A stretch of 64,000 nucleotides of DNA from Ustilago trichophora (lineage: Eukaryota; Basidiomycota; Ustilaginomycetes; Ustilaginales; Ustilaginaceae): the NCBI GenBank assembly GCA_900323505.1, contig OOIN01000005.1, positions 186,001-250,000 on the forward strand, read 5' to 3'. Position numbers and translations under genes: made by a program. The notes beneath the pieces are model-generated. The model was not told the DNA's origin. It ran no database searches and worked only from the letters and a program-made list of their open reading frames with translations. Positions within the stretch are counted from its first letter, which is position 1. Every line of letters starts with the position of its first letter. Shown in pieces: positions 1 to 10,022 of the stretch.

Positions 1-354
1 ATGCACTGGGCGTAATTCATGTGAAATTAACTCTAACAGATCCTTCTGTTTTTTTTTGTTGTTTTTTTTTCACACTCTGAACGAGAGAAAGAAACAAGGC
101 GAAAGTGATGCTTCTACAATAGGTGTTACAAAACACCAAAGACAATCAGATCGATCAGATCAAAGCTCAGACGCCTAATTAACCTTTTTTGTCTCTGTTC
201 ACACCTCCCAAAACTGCTCAGAAAACACACACACACGCACGCGCGCGATTTCACGTACCCTCCCCCCAACCACCGTTCACAATACTCTTTCTGTCTAAAC
301 TAGTTTGCCGTCTTCTATCGAAATGCATCACTGAACTATACACTTGAGCTGGCT
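1..354. other. intergenic, 3' flank of the carrier gene
   Basis: No gene is supported here. The stretch holds two poly-T runs around 47-70 and an alternating AC/GC tract around 224-247. It is the downstream flank of the minus-strand carrier gene and probably contains its polyadenylation region. Confidence 0.6.
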
Positions 355-1626
355 TCAATCCGACCTCGTTTCACCACCGTCATCGTGAGAGTCATGCAAA
401 GAGTCGTGAGGATGACTCAGATGCTGCATGATCAGTTCATAGGTCAAAATCGTCAATGCGGAGGAAGGAACGGTACGGATCAGGTTGACCGTCATTCCTT
501 TGTAAAAGCCTCGAATACCTTCTTCACGTGCGATGGTTCGGGTGGCTTGGATGACTCCTGTGTATCGACCGCCACCACCACTACCTCCTCCTCCTCCACC
601 TCCTCCTTCTGCTGCTGCTGCTGCTGCTGGTGGTGCTGGTGAGAGTGGCGAGAATGGTGGTGATGGCCCCGTGGTGCGGCTGGTACTACTGCTGCTGGCC
701 GCTGATGCCGTTGTTGATGCTGTTGTGGATGGGGAAGAGGCCTTGTTCCGCGGCTGCATCTGCAGTCTCGTCCGCAAGACTTCATGCGGATAAGTCGTGA
801 CACTCGCAATCATCTTTGCCGTACTGCTACACAACAGAATCGTCCACGCCTCCAACTCTCCCTCTCCTTCTTCCCCACCCTCTGTACCATTTTCCTTTCT
901 CCTCCTAGCAATCCCTTTAAACGCCTCGTACAGCGGGAATTGAACTGCGACGTGGCTTACTCCGAACAAACTTGGCAGTAGGCCCTTGTAGAATCCGCGT
1001 AGTCCTTCACTGCGGTAAATTTGGACGAAAGCATCTCCAGTATGTCTGTATGGTTTTACTCCACCGGTATCTTTGGCGCTCTGGAGCATGAATCTCGTCT
1101 TGACGACCCACAGGGGGCTGGTGCAGATGGTGGATGCAGCACCGGCAGTCATTGCGCTCAGGATGTGGATGAGGAAATCCTGCGAATAGTACGAATTCGC
1201 CTTGGACTGATGATGGAGAGCAGACAGGGTGTCTTTGCAATTGTCGTACACGGTAAAATAGATGGCCCAGGTGGGGAGGTAGCCAAATATTGTCGGTCCC
1301 AACCCACGGTAGAAGCCTCGCAAGCCGTCGTCTCGGTAGATCTTGGCGAGAGTCCCTCGTAGGCCCAAATACCGAGGAGATGCAGGTACCGTTGACGATG
1401 GTATTGATGTTGAAGAAGGGGAAGCGGTGGCGGTGGATAATGAAGGGTTCGGAGAGAAGGAAGAGGGGGGACGCCGTCGACCTTCCTGTGCCTGAAGGCG
1501 GGTCTTGACAACATCGAGCGGGCATGTGACGACGGAAGAGACGAGACCGGCACATGCCCCTGCTATCGCCGAGGAGTGCAGCATGGCTGACTGCTGCCGC
1601 CTGGTTGACGGACTGAACCGGTCCAA
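355..1626 (-). CDS. mitochondrial carrier protein, NAD+/nucleotide (Yia6/Rim2-like) type
   Basis: A 423-residue member of the mitochondrial carrier family (SLC25), predicted to sit in the inner mitochondrial membrane and exchange a nucleotide-type substrate. All three repeat signatures are visible: PLDVVKTRLQ near residue 37, PLWVVKTRF near 170 and PHEVLRTRLQ near 280. The W in the second signature and segments such as GYLPTWAIYF and TAGAASTICTSPLWVVKTR match fungal NAD+ carriers (Yia6/Yea6), so that is my best substrate guess; pyrimidine nucleotide (Rim2) or FAD/folate carriers are the alternatives. Oddities: a Ser/Pro-rich insertion after the first signature, and a roughly 65-residue Ser/Thr/Ala/Gly-rich insertion (with an Ala run and a Gly run, coded by trinucleotide repeats at about 580-720) in the third module. 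No intron is needed. It lies in tandem downstream of ERG4 on the same strand. Confidence 0.85.
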   Translation of the reverse strand: MDRFSPSTRRQQSAMLHSSAIAGACAGLVSSVVTCPLDVVKTRLQAQEGRRRPPSSFSPNPSLSTATASPSSTSIPSSTVPASPRYLGLRGTLAKIYRDDGLRGFYRGLGPTIFGYLPTWAIYFTVYDNCKDTLSALHHQSKANSYYSQDFLIHILSAMTAGAASTICTSPLWVVKTRFMLQSAKDTGGVKPYRHTGDAFVQIYRSEGLRGFYKGLLPSLFGVSHVAVQFPLYEAFKGIARRRKENGTEGGEEGEGELEAWTILLCSSTAKMIASVTTYPHEVLRTRLQMQPRNKASSPSTTASTTASAASSSSTSRTTGPSPPFSPLSPAPPAAAAAAEGGGGGGGGSGGGGRYTGVIQATRTIAREEGIRGFYKGMTVNLIRTVPSSALTILTYELIMQHLSHPHDSLHDSHDDGGETRSD

Positions 1627-2828
1627 CCGCCGGTAACGGTATGCCCTTGCGAGTGGGGTCGGTTGGTCGGTCTTTCCTTATTCAGTTGCCCCAAGAGGAG
1701 GTGTGTATGGGGTTCGATAGAGCCACTTCCTATTGGTATCGTGTGCCGCTTGAAAGTGGAGCTGTTGCAGCTTTTGGCCAGTCGTAGAAGGGATGGTTAT
1801 CGGTGGTGGTAGTGGTGGTGATGCTTATCCCTCCATCAGCCGCAGCAACGAGAAATTGGAAGATGCGGGAGCCAGCAGCTGCTCGAGCCTGTATCGAAAA
1901 GGCGAAATCAAGACCTGCTAGTGCGTGATGCTGCAGCTATATAGCTGTGAAAGCGTCCCCGATGTTGTACAAGCGGGTCGATATGCTGGAAAAAGTCGAC
2001 GAGATGAGAGATCTATGATGCGAAATCGCAGCCAGTTGTTCGGATGTCGAGGCGGTGGCGCCTGTGCTTCAGGTGCTGACCTTAAGAGGATGTACAAGAA
2101 AGGAATAGACAGCGAAATGAGGGGATGGTTGTCGAAGAAGAAAGGATGAGATGAAGATAAAAGGAAGGTGAACCCAAGCGTCAAGACGTCGTCGGGGATT
2201 CACAAGGCAGATTGCGATATCACGGTGGAGGTCAAGCACATCTGCGCCAGATTACGGGCGATAGATTAGAAGGCACGGTCCCACGCTTTCTCCCCAACCG
2301 AAGAACAATTTCGATTTTGAATTGTTACATCTTCTTATGACACAAATTTGAGCCTTTTTATGCCGTTTGATATCTCTTGCATACGAATCGAAGTGTTTGG
2401 TCTCCTGACAAGTCAGCCAAGTGTAAGGTAGAAATGTCGATGTGTCACAATCAGATGAAGATCTCTCAGCCAGGCGAAGAACACGCTTTCATACAGCATA
2501 GCCAGGAGGTGAAGAGGGAGAATTGTTGTACATTGAGGATATGTTTTTGCGTTGCTTGGACCCTCCCAAACTGCACCATTGAGCCGTTCTAAAAGCATCT
2601 GCTTCGGTGACAGAGGCGCAATTGCTTTTGGGGGGAGAAGCTACAGTAGAGCTCTTTGGATTTTGAGCAAGAGTGGTCGCAGAAAGATTCGTCTTTGAAC
2701 GACACCATCGCGTTAACGAGGATACGAATCTTCGACTAGTGCCCTTTTCGATTGGTCTAGCCCAGAGCGGCTTTGCCACAGCAAACAGCAGCTCTGGACA
2801 GGGGCTTGTGTTAAAAAGGTCGGCGCTA
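1627..2828. other. intergenic between ERG4 and the carrier gene
   Basis: About 1.2 kb between the ERG4 stop and the carrier start. It should hold the ERG4 3' UTR and the carrier promoter. I see only short unsupported frames on both strands and no RNA gene. Confidence 0.6.
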
Positions 2829-4430
2829 TCAATAGACGAATGGAATGAACGCATAAGGTACCACCGAGATGTACTTATCCCAATCCTTGCCGTACTTCTT
2901 CGAGCATCTCTCAAAGTCCCTTCCGCACCTGTGAGTCAACACGGCAAGGAAGAACAGAGCATAAAAGAAGGGTATCGGGCTCGAGCGCCCGGCGATAGCC
3001 CCCCACAGAACAGACTGAGTCCAGTCCGCCGTGTAGTTGGGCTTGCGAAGGAACTGCCACCATCCGTCGATGAGCAAGGCATTTCCGTGCTCGGTTTGCA
3101 GATAACGAGGATCCTTGAGCGTGGACCAAGGCCATTGAGGAAACGTCCAGCGGTGCTTGTAGGTTCCCTGAAGCTGCATACGAAAGCGAGACTTTTGAGC
3201 CATGGAAGAATCGAAGACGTAGTGGGCAAAGATGAGGAGGGCGTACATAAAGATGTAGGTGGGGGTGCTAAACTTGTAGTACGAAGGTGGGTGGGCAGCC
3301 ATGTAGACGATGCTGTAGCAGTACGTGAAGGGGACACCGGCAAAGTTCCAAAAGATGACCATGAAGCCCCACTTTTCGTGGAACATGTCCCAGGTTTGAG
3401 GGATGCATTCCTCTCCCTTACCGCAGGCGTTGATGTAGAGACCGGTGGCGAGGACCATAAAGGCCATGTTGGGGGTGACGTAGCCGTAGACCTCGTACTG
3501 CTTGCAGGCACCGCTGACGCTGATGAGGAAGAGAAGGACCCAAGGGATGCGGACTTCGGCCCACATTTTGAGATCGACACTGCCGATACGGGGGTTGAGC
3601 GAAGCACCCATGAAAAAGTCGTAGGCAAAGTTGCCCGACATGCGGTGGGTGGTGTTGGTAACGACGGCGTGGAGGTAGGTGGCAGCCGAGACGGCGTATC
3701 CTGCGATCATGGAGACGGTCATGTACTCGCCAAAGTGCTCGATGATGGTGGTGAGCCTGTAGAGGCCGGTGGTGTGGAGGACGGCGCAGGTAACGAGGGT
3801 TGCGTAGAACGAAGAGAGTGCGTTGCACTTGTACATGAGGGTCTTGTAGCCGAGCGAAGGGACGGGGAGACCTTCCTGCATGTATCCGGGCATGACGACG
3901 GCCAAGAGGAACTGGAAGACCATCAGACCACCGTAACCGGCGAAGGCGCGCTTGGTGGGGTAGGCGTCATCGCGAACATGGGCACCCATGCGCTGGAGGA
4001 ACGGCCAAATGTCATCGACCGAGTTGGGGATGACCAGCTTGCCGTCGTAGAACCAGAGGCAGATCCAGAGGTAGTACATGAGCAGGGGGAAGAGGGTCAT
4101 CATGGCAGTGACACCCCAAGGACCGCCGAATTCCCAGTCCGAGTGCTCGTCGAGCTTCTTGTCCGTCTCACGACCCTGTTCGGAAATGACGATACCGGGC
4201 GAGTACTTGACGAGAGTCTGCTGCTTTCCACCGCCCATGATCTGGTCGTCGTTGAGGTCGACATGGAGGTAGGAGTGCTTGGGCTTATAGTTTTTCTTTT
4301 CCTCAAAGTCATTCTCGTCGGCGACGGCAGCGCGCTTCTGAGCGTCGGTGGGAGCCTTGCTCTTGCCGTTGGGAGTGGCAGCAGCCTTTGCGGCTGCGCT
4401 TCTAGTGCGAAGACCAGCAGAGTCGGCCAT
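2829..4430 (-). CDS. ERG4: delta(24(24(1)))-sterol reductase, last step of ergosterol synthesis
   Basis: A 533-residue intron-free multi-pass ER membrane enzyme that reduces the C24(28) double bond of ergosta-tetraenol to give ergosterol using NADPH. Similarity to yeast Erg4 runs along the whole length: EFGGPWGVTAMMTLFPLLMYY near 102-122, HRMSGNFAYDFFMGASLNPR, KQYEVYGYVTP, TWDMFHEKWGFMVIFWNFAG, the family signature LLIDGWWQFLRKPNYTADWT and the C-terminal KKYGKDWDKY...PYAFIPFVY. These favour Erg4 over the related Erg24 and 7-dehydrocholesterol reductases. The first 60 residues are a polar, Ala/Lys-rich cytosolic extension that is less conserved. The length is typical for the family. The upstream region contains a cluster of GTACAGTA words (see findings), which may or may not regulate it. 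Confidence 0.95.
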   Translation of the reverse strand: MADSAGLRTRSAAAKAAATPNGKSKAPTDAQKRAAVADENDFEEKKNYKPKHSYLHVDLNDDQIMGGGKQQTLVKYSPGIVISEQGRETDKKLDEHSDWEFGGPWGVTAMMTLFPLLMYYLWICLWFYDGKLVIPNSVDDIWPFLQRMGAHVRDDAYPTKRAFAGYGGLMVFQFLLAVVMPGYMQEGLPVPSLGYKTLMYKCNALSSFYATLVTCAVLHTTGLYRLTTIIEHFGEYMTVSMIAGYAVSAATYLHAVVTNTTHRMSGNFAYDFFMGASLNPRIGSVDLKMWAEVRIPWVLLFLISVSGACKQYEVYGYVTPNMAFMVLATGLYINACGKGEECIPQTWDMFHEKWGFMVIFWNFAGVPFTYCYSIVYMAAHPPSYYKFSTPTYIFMYALLIFAHYVFDSSMAQKSRFRMQLQGTYKHRWTFPQWPWSTLKDPRYLQTEHGNALLIDGWWQFLRKPNYTADWTQSVLWGAIAGRSSPIPFFYALFFLAVLTHRCGRDFERCSKKYGKDWDKYISVVPYAFIPFVY

Positions 4431-7400
4431 CGTGCGGGGGTAGAGTCGTAAACGATACGACCTCGAAAGGGGGAGGGAAGGGATGATGGAGAGAAGGAAG
4501 GAGGGTGAGGACAGGCACGGAAACAGCTACACAAGGTAGAGCCGTCTCGTGCTAAACTCAAAAAGAATGAAGAGGAAGACATACACACAGCAGTTGAAAC
4601 GCGAGGTGCAACCGAATCCAAAAATGTCTTTTTGCAGCAAGCAGCAAGCAGCAAGCTGCAAGCAATCAAGAAGAAAGGCGCCCGCACAAGCATCATTGCA
4701 GTGTGGTGTGGTTTGATTTGGTTGTTTCAACACACCCAAAACGCGCTTTGTTGGCTTTTGAGAAGCAGTCGCTGCTCTTCTTCTGCGCGTCGATCTTTGA
4801 TACTCCTTGCGTCGCTTTGCATTACGTTGTGTACTGTACTGTATTGCTGCTGGTCTAAACGCGGCACTAGATCAGAGGTCACAACACATTTCTCCTGAAA
4901 ACTGCAGTAACGCGCTAACGCCGAGAAGCAGCAGCCAGCAAGCCACACAACGACACAGAGCGGCAAAAGGTTTTTTGACCTCTGTGTTTTTGACAGAATA
5001 TGAAACATTGCTTCTGTATTTCACAGCTCCGCAGGCGTAGATAGCCGAGCTGGAAAAAGGAAAATGAAAAAGCAGCAGCACGAGAAAGCATGGGTTTTGC
5101 ATGCAACAAGCTTTCCTCTTCGCTGTACAGTAAGGTGTGCAAAAATGAGCTGATTTCGGAGGCCAGCGTACAGTATCTTCGATCGACCAAGAAAGATTTA
5201 ACGCCGTACTCATTGCTTGTACCATCACCTGTACAGTACCCCTTTGCCTTGATTGTGCGCCCTGACTGATGGTACTTGGCGGTCCTTGTCATTTATCCCA
5301 AGGTTGTTCTCAACGTGCTTAGAGATAAGGTGTGGTTGGTTTTCGTCGCAGCGCTGATGTCAGATAGCGACAGTGGGGGACCCACACATACTGTGTCATC
5401 GGGCAAGCCGTTCCGACAAATCCGTGGATCTGAATGGGATTCCCGTACCACACTGTTCCCGATGCATCTTGTGGTAGATGAGACACGCGAGATATTTCTG
5501 ACAACAATGACTTGTCTGCAGGTCGTCGATCCTTTGTTGCGCTTCTTCCCGCTCGCTGTACAGGACCAGCATTTGGGAAATGTCTGGACCAGCCTCTTTG
5601 AAGAAAAAGGAGAGAGAGATCCAAAACGATAGATCTTCCAACACGGTGACATAAACATCCGCGGTGTCTTCCTGGAGGCACAGAGAGAAGGCGGTTCCTG
5701 ACAGATGAAGACAGAAAGCGGAGACGAAGCTCGATCGTCTCCAAATAAAGCAGCGCTGGCAATCAGATTTCCATTGTCACATTGGCAGCAACTGATTTCT
5801 GGATGTCTATCAGGTTTCCCGGGCTCTGGAAGGATGAAATGAGATAGTTGAAGTATGTGTGGTGAGCGAAGCGGGCTCGTCCTCAAAGTGGGGCCCGATG
5901 AGGGTCAGATCCGCGATCATCGGGTTGCAACTGGAATCTTATCTACCGATTTCGTTGGACAGCATATCGGAAAGATGCCGACACCGATGTGCGTGTGAGA
6001 GACGAATGCGGACCTGACGGAAAAGAGATGGTGGGAACGAGCGGCTTGGCAGAACGTCATCACCAGCTGGTAAGCAGCATCTCAAACGTGGTTCCCGAAG
6101 CCAAGACGGGCCCCTCATCTCCATCATCATCGTCGTCGTCTTTCTCGCCGTCGTCACCACCGTTTCACACTGCTAATGGAACACGGTCCCACCAATGCTT
6201 GGGGAGGACAGCAAGACCTCAACGCAAAAAAGCCAAGAGAAAGCTCTTTGCCTTGCTTCTCTCCCTTTGCTGAGGCATGTCTCTGTCTCCGCGGCAACTT
6301 TTGTGAGAGTGTGGAAAAAGGGGGAAAGAATCCTTGGCAAAAAGCCTCGCATTTCACACATTTCTCGCGCCGAGTCTTCCGTTCGGCATGTCCGGCAAAG
6401 CACCTTTTTTTTTCTTTTCTTTTTTTTTTTGGGTTCACACAGAGTGGCAGTGCCTGACACCCTCTCCCTCCCTCTCTCGTAAAATCACACATTTCTCACA
6501 CACAACACGCGTTGTTGGCACCACAGCACAAGCACAGCACAGCACAGCACGCCTCCACTCTCAACCCGCGTATGTGTGGTGTTGTTGCCGTTCGCGCGTG
6601 TGTGTGTGCCGGCATGTGTTTCCGTGAGAGCGAGTAAGAGTGCTCGGCCAGCATCCGATGCGACTGATCCGGGACCCTGGATTCCGACCTTGCGATACAA
6701 AAGAGAGTGGTAAAGTGCACGAGGTCGTGTGGGAATGCAATGACACAAAAGGGTCGTAAGCAACGATCTCGGCATCTTTTGACGCACAACATCAATCCCA
6801 CACACTCATCCTCACCCACACCCACCTCTTCTCTTTTTCTTCTTTATTCGTTCAAGGCTGTGCAATATTGCGGGTGACAGAGAACAGCATAGAAGAACGA
6901 GAAGGAGAACAAGAACGGAAACAACAACAAGGTTGGGCAGAGTGCTGTAAGGTGTCTGTGTGCAGGAGCGGCGGTAATCTTATAAGGGTCGATCTTGCAC
7001 GAGTACCGACAGTGTTGCTGAGCTTTGTTGAGAGTATAAGCCTGTGTGTGTGTAGATGACCTTCTTGTGTGCATGTCCGCCTCTTGCCGTCATCTCACCC
7101 TCTTTCCCTCGCTCTTCTTTCTCGATGCCGGCTTGCTTGCCGCCGGACACATTTACCCCTCCGCACACCATCCTTATCCTTACCTCCCCGCACACTCTTC
7201 TCACCCCGTCATCTCTCAAAGCGCGCGGTGTGATCTTCTAGGGGCGCATTCACGGCGACCAAAGCGTTTATCACACAGCCGTCCGTGATCCGCCGATTCT
7301 TGCGCCTTGCGCCTCCATTCTGCCAAGACATACACCAAGAGGTACCTTGCATTGCCCTCGAGCCTCCCCTCTACACCACCTTCTTCTCTCGACTGCGTGA

Positions 7401-7715
7401 TAAGCGACTCTCGGCTTCGAGCCATCTCCACTTTGCAACTACATCAACACAAAAGCACAACTTGCTTCAAAGATTGCCCTTCCCATCATCATTACCACCA
7501 TCATCACGAACTCCTCCGCCCACCCACCAGACCACGAGCTACGATCCCCTTCACGACCAAAACGAGATCCAGCTCTCCACCTTGTTCCATCGCGCCTCAA
7601 TCTTCTTCACCTATCCACAGGCGCACCGACTGCACACCCCTCACATCACTTTGGCAACCCAACACCACAAGTTTTATCTAGCTTCTGATACACCTCTCCC
7701 ACCTTCCCACCGTCG
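4431..7715. other. long intergenic region without a supported gene
   Basis: A 3.3-kb gap holding the ERG4 upstream region (minus strand) and the leader of the gene starting at 7716. The open frames here (for example 5293-5886 on the minus strand and 5276-5632 on the plus strand) have no recognisable domain and read like chance translations. Visible structure: five copies of GTACAGTA/TACTGTAC between 4831 and 5240, (CAGCA)n at about 6530-6550, a T-rich run at about 6404-6430, and a pyrimidine-rich leader from about 7080 to 7715. A spliced small gene or non-coding RNA cannot be excluded by eye. Confidence 0.5.
4831..5240. promoter_or_regulatory. cluster of GTACAGTA / TACTGTAC words upstream of ERG4
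   Basis: The 8-mer GTACAGTA or its complement TACTGTAC occurs at about 4831 (two overlapping copies), 5125, 5169 and 5231. Five copies in about 400 bp is far above chance for an 8-mer. The positions are 400-810 bp upstream of the ERG4 start. A role as a factor-binding cluster is inference only. Confidence 0.3.
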
Positions 7716-8423
7716 ATGCCAGTCGCAGCCGTCGGCCTGTTGGTCGTGCTTTCCGTAGAGAGCTTTAAAGCCTCTTCTCGATTCTTTTACAAGCGCAAGT
7801 CACGTAAGCACGGCTATTCGTCGCTACGCACCGATTCTCTCGGTCGCCCGATTAGTGAAGATGGCAAAGTGCTCTCCAAGAACGAGGCCAAGGCGCTCGC
7901 TGCTCACAATCAGGAAATCGAGCGCATCAGGACGGCGGAACGCGAATGGCGCGCAAAGGGCGAGAGGCTTCCTGCGTATGGAGAGATGGATAACGAGGCG
8001 ATTATTCAGTCCTTGAGACGGCCCAGTACTGCTCCTGCTTCCGGAAGGAGCAGTTCGAGCGTATCAAGGTCTACAGAGGCTTGCTCTCAGCCAGAAACCT
8101 TGGTTCAGTCTAGAGCAGGTGTAGGAAGACCAAGAGCGGTAAGCACGGCTTCTGCCCCACTGGAAACCCACGCTGCAGCTGTGAGAGCCCAGCGCGAAGC
8201 AAGGACAGACAATCTGGCAGCATCAACTTTCCAAGCCCTCGATAATGGCGCTTTCGCCATCCGTAGACGGACACAGACTCTGGTATTACCTTCAATACCG
8301 AGTAGCAACGAATCGCCCGAGATCGAAGATATCTTCCAACACGACGGGCTGGATTGGAGAAGAGCTACTTGGGAAGCTCCTCCCTTGTACGATCGGGTAG
8401 ACGTCGTTTCTGTCCAGCCGTGA
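7716..8423 (+). CDS. hypothetical small protein with N-terminal hydrophobic segment and PPxY motif
   Basis: A 235-residue protein I do not recognise. Residues 2-13 (PVAAVGLLVVLS) are hydrophobic and followed by basic residues (FFYKRKSRKHG), which suggests a short N-terminal membrane anchor with the rest in the cytosol. A charged, probably helical stretch at residues 50-85 ends in ERLPAYGE. A Ser-rich middle follows, and near the C-terminus there is PPLYDRV, a PPxY motif of the kind bound by WW domains of Rsp5/Nedd4 ubiquitin ligases. LPAY may be a second weak PY-like site. The family and function are unknown; a role as a membrane adaptor for Rsp5 is a guess from the motif and the anchor. An upstream exon could add residues before the hydrophobic stretch. 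Confidence 0.7.
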   Translation: MPVAAVGLLVVLSVESFKASSRFFYKRKSRKHGYSSLRTDSLGRPISEDGKVLSKNEAKALAAHNQEIERIRTAEREWRAKGERLPAYGEMDNEAIIQSLRRPSTAPASGRSSSSVSRSTEACSQPETLVQSRAGVGRPRAVSTASAPLETHAAAVRAQREARTDNLAASTFQALDNGAFAIRRRTQTLVLPSIPSSNESPEIEDIFQHDGLDWRRATWEAPPLYDRVDVVSVQP

Positions 8424-9361
8424 TGACCTTTTCTAAAAAACTACAAGGGGCGATACCGCTACACATGCTTCCCCTTCCTTTTCCCTCTGTAATTAGTAGC
8501 TTTGTTGGTTGGTTCGTATGGTTTAGCTGGTTACCTTTGCATTGTACTTTTACTCTTTTTTTCTTGTCGTCTTGCTCTTTTTACTGTCGTTACCTTTTCG
8601 TTGTTTGTCTTTGTCGTATTGCAATGTTAATCGCATCACTACTCTCAACATCGACGTCACAGGATCTGGTCAAGAAGTTTGGTCGTATATACCCTCCCCG
8701 GTGTCATTCAACTATGGATTCGGCTTCGGGATGTCCGGCCACAGTGTCTCACAACTCAGAAGAAGCGGGCAAAAGCGCAGCTCGAAGTTTCCATTAGGCA
8801 TAGCATCTCAAAACTCACGTGCATGCTCAAAGAAGGTACACGACAGACAGCGCTTGGGAACCTTCAACTTCAACCTCGCAGCCAAAAGCTTGCACCCTCC
8901 CCGTTGCGATCAGCCCTAAGACATCACGTTCTGCCTGACGGAGAAAGTTCTACCCTGAGGCTGGCAAGCTTCCTCCGCTTTGAATACTTCGCGGTGAAAG
9001 CAGACTAGCGTGTAAACCATACCTCCGTGGAGCATCCCTATTTCCTCCATGCCTTGGCCGTGTTCCTCTCCTTGCTGTTGTCGTGTATCTCCAGAATCAG
9101 TCGAATCGATGCACGAAAAGGATGAAGAGGTAGATCTCGGAATGAAATGCATTGAGTATTTTTGGGGGTTTGTGAGATGATGAAAAAGATGGAAAGGCTG
9201 ATCCGAGCAAGCACGATAGTGTGTTGAATCGTCAGCCGGAAAATGGTGTTACAGAGGTCGGATCATTTTACCGATAGCCAACCTATATAGAGTGTTGCAT
9301 GGGTGGGACAATGGTTGCCTATGCAGGATGTTGTTGTTGTTGGGGGAAGAGAGAGACCAGT
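8424..9361. other. intergenic between convergent genes
   Basis: About 0.9 kb between the stop of the plus-strand small protein and the stop of the minus-strand L29 gene. It holds the two 3' UTRs; the T-rich stretch at about 8500-8600 probably belongs to the first. No coding frame is convincing. Confidence 0.6.
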
Positions 9362-10022
9362 TTATGCCTCGGCACGAGCAGCCTTGAGAGCCTTCTCAGT
9401 ACCGTGCTTGGCGTAACGCTGGTTGCGGACAAACTTGGGGTCGACACCACGGAGCGAGGGGTACTTGTTGGTCTTGGGCTTCTTGATACCGTTACGGTGG
9501 GCCTTGCGCACCTGGTTGTGCTGGGACGAGTTCTTTGACTTGGCCCTGTTGGTAGTGATGACGATGCGAATTGGTCGAAAGGTGTGTTGGAGTAGGATGT
9601 GGGTTCGAGTGGCATGCGGTGGTGACGGATGAACAAGTGACGATGGGCGGTTGATGGTTGTTATATTGGAATGAGTCGATTGTGGGCGATGTGAAGAATT
9701 GACGGTGTAGATGGTCGAGGATGAATCAATGACAATACATCGAGGAGTCGAAGTAAAGAGTGTCGAATAGGAGCAAATATACACAATGGAACAGTCAGTC
9801 ATCAACTCATTTATGCATACATTCATCGTCATCATCACAATGCCCAGCATGACGCATCGATCGATCCAACGAAAAGCTCGAAGTGCCTCCTCTTCCTCGA
9901 ACAGAAGATTCGCCTATTCCAGCATTGCTCCGTCAAAGGAACTGAAAGATGAATCGTGCCTTGTCGTCGGGTAGGGCACATTGTGGTAGCTGCATTTTGT
10001 TGTGTAAAGGGACAACTTACAT
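9362..10022 (-). CDS. RPL29: 60S ribosomal protein L29 (eL29), start codon split by an intron
   Basis: A 61-residue basic protein of the large ribosomal subunit. The body matches eukaryotic L29 residue by residue: [47 protein letters not shown]. The frame that encodes it has no in-frame ATG next to AKSKN. The solution is an intron: exon 1 ends with AT at 10022-10021, directly followed by the donor GTAAGT (10020-10015). The acceptor is AACAG ending at 9546 and exon 2 starts at 9545 with GGCCAAG. Joining gives ATG GCC AAG, so the start codon is divided AT|G. The intron is 475 nt, long for this genome. The start context is good (A at -3, G at +4). CDS: 10022-10021 joined to 9545-9362. Confidence 0.9.
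9546..10020 (-). other. intron of RPL29 (475 nt) splitting the ATG
   Basis: Donor GTAAGT at 10020-10015 and acceptor CAG ending at 9546. It is several times longer than the other introns resolved in this window (84-146 nt, with one of 258). Introns of ribosomal protein genes often carry snoRNAs or regulatory elements, but I could not identify one securely. Confidence 0.85.

Noticed and set aside
2829..4430. Alternative call Erg24 (C-14 sterol reductase) for the sterol reductase
   Set aside because: The blocks EFGGPWGV, KQYEVYGYVTP and the ending PYAFIPFVY match Erg4 much better than Erg24.
2673..4451. A 592-codon plus-strand open frame, longer than ERG4 itself
   Set aside because: It is the antisense of ERG4, with a Val/Gly/Asp/Glu-rich composition typical of a complementary frame and no domain. 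The minus strand encodes a full, conserved ERG4.
5293..5886. 197-codon minus-strand open frame in the long gap
   Set aside because: Rich in Cys/Arg/Ser/Thr with no pattern of a real fold; overlapping frames on both strands are equally open.
9780..9850. Possible C/D snoRNA inside the RPL29 intron (GTGATGA and CTGA boxes on the minus strand, about 40 nt apart)
   Set aside because: No terminal stem and no convincing second box pair; short boxes of this kind occur by chance.
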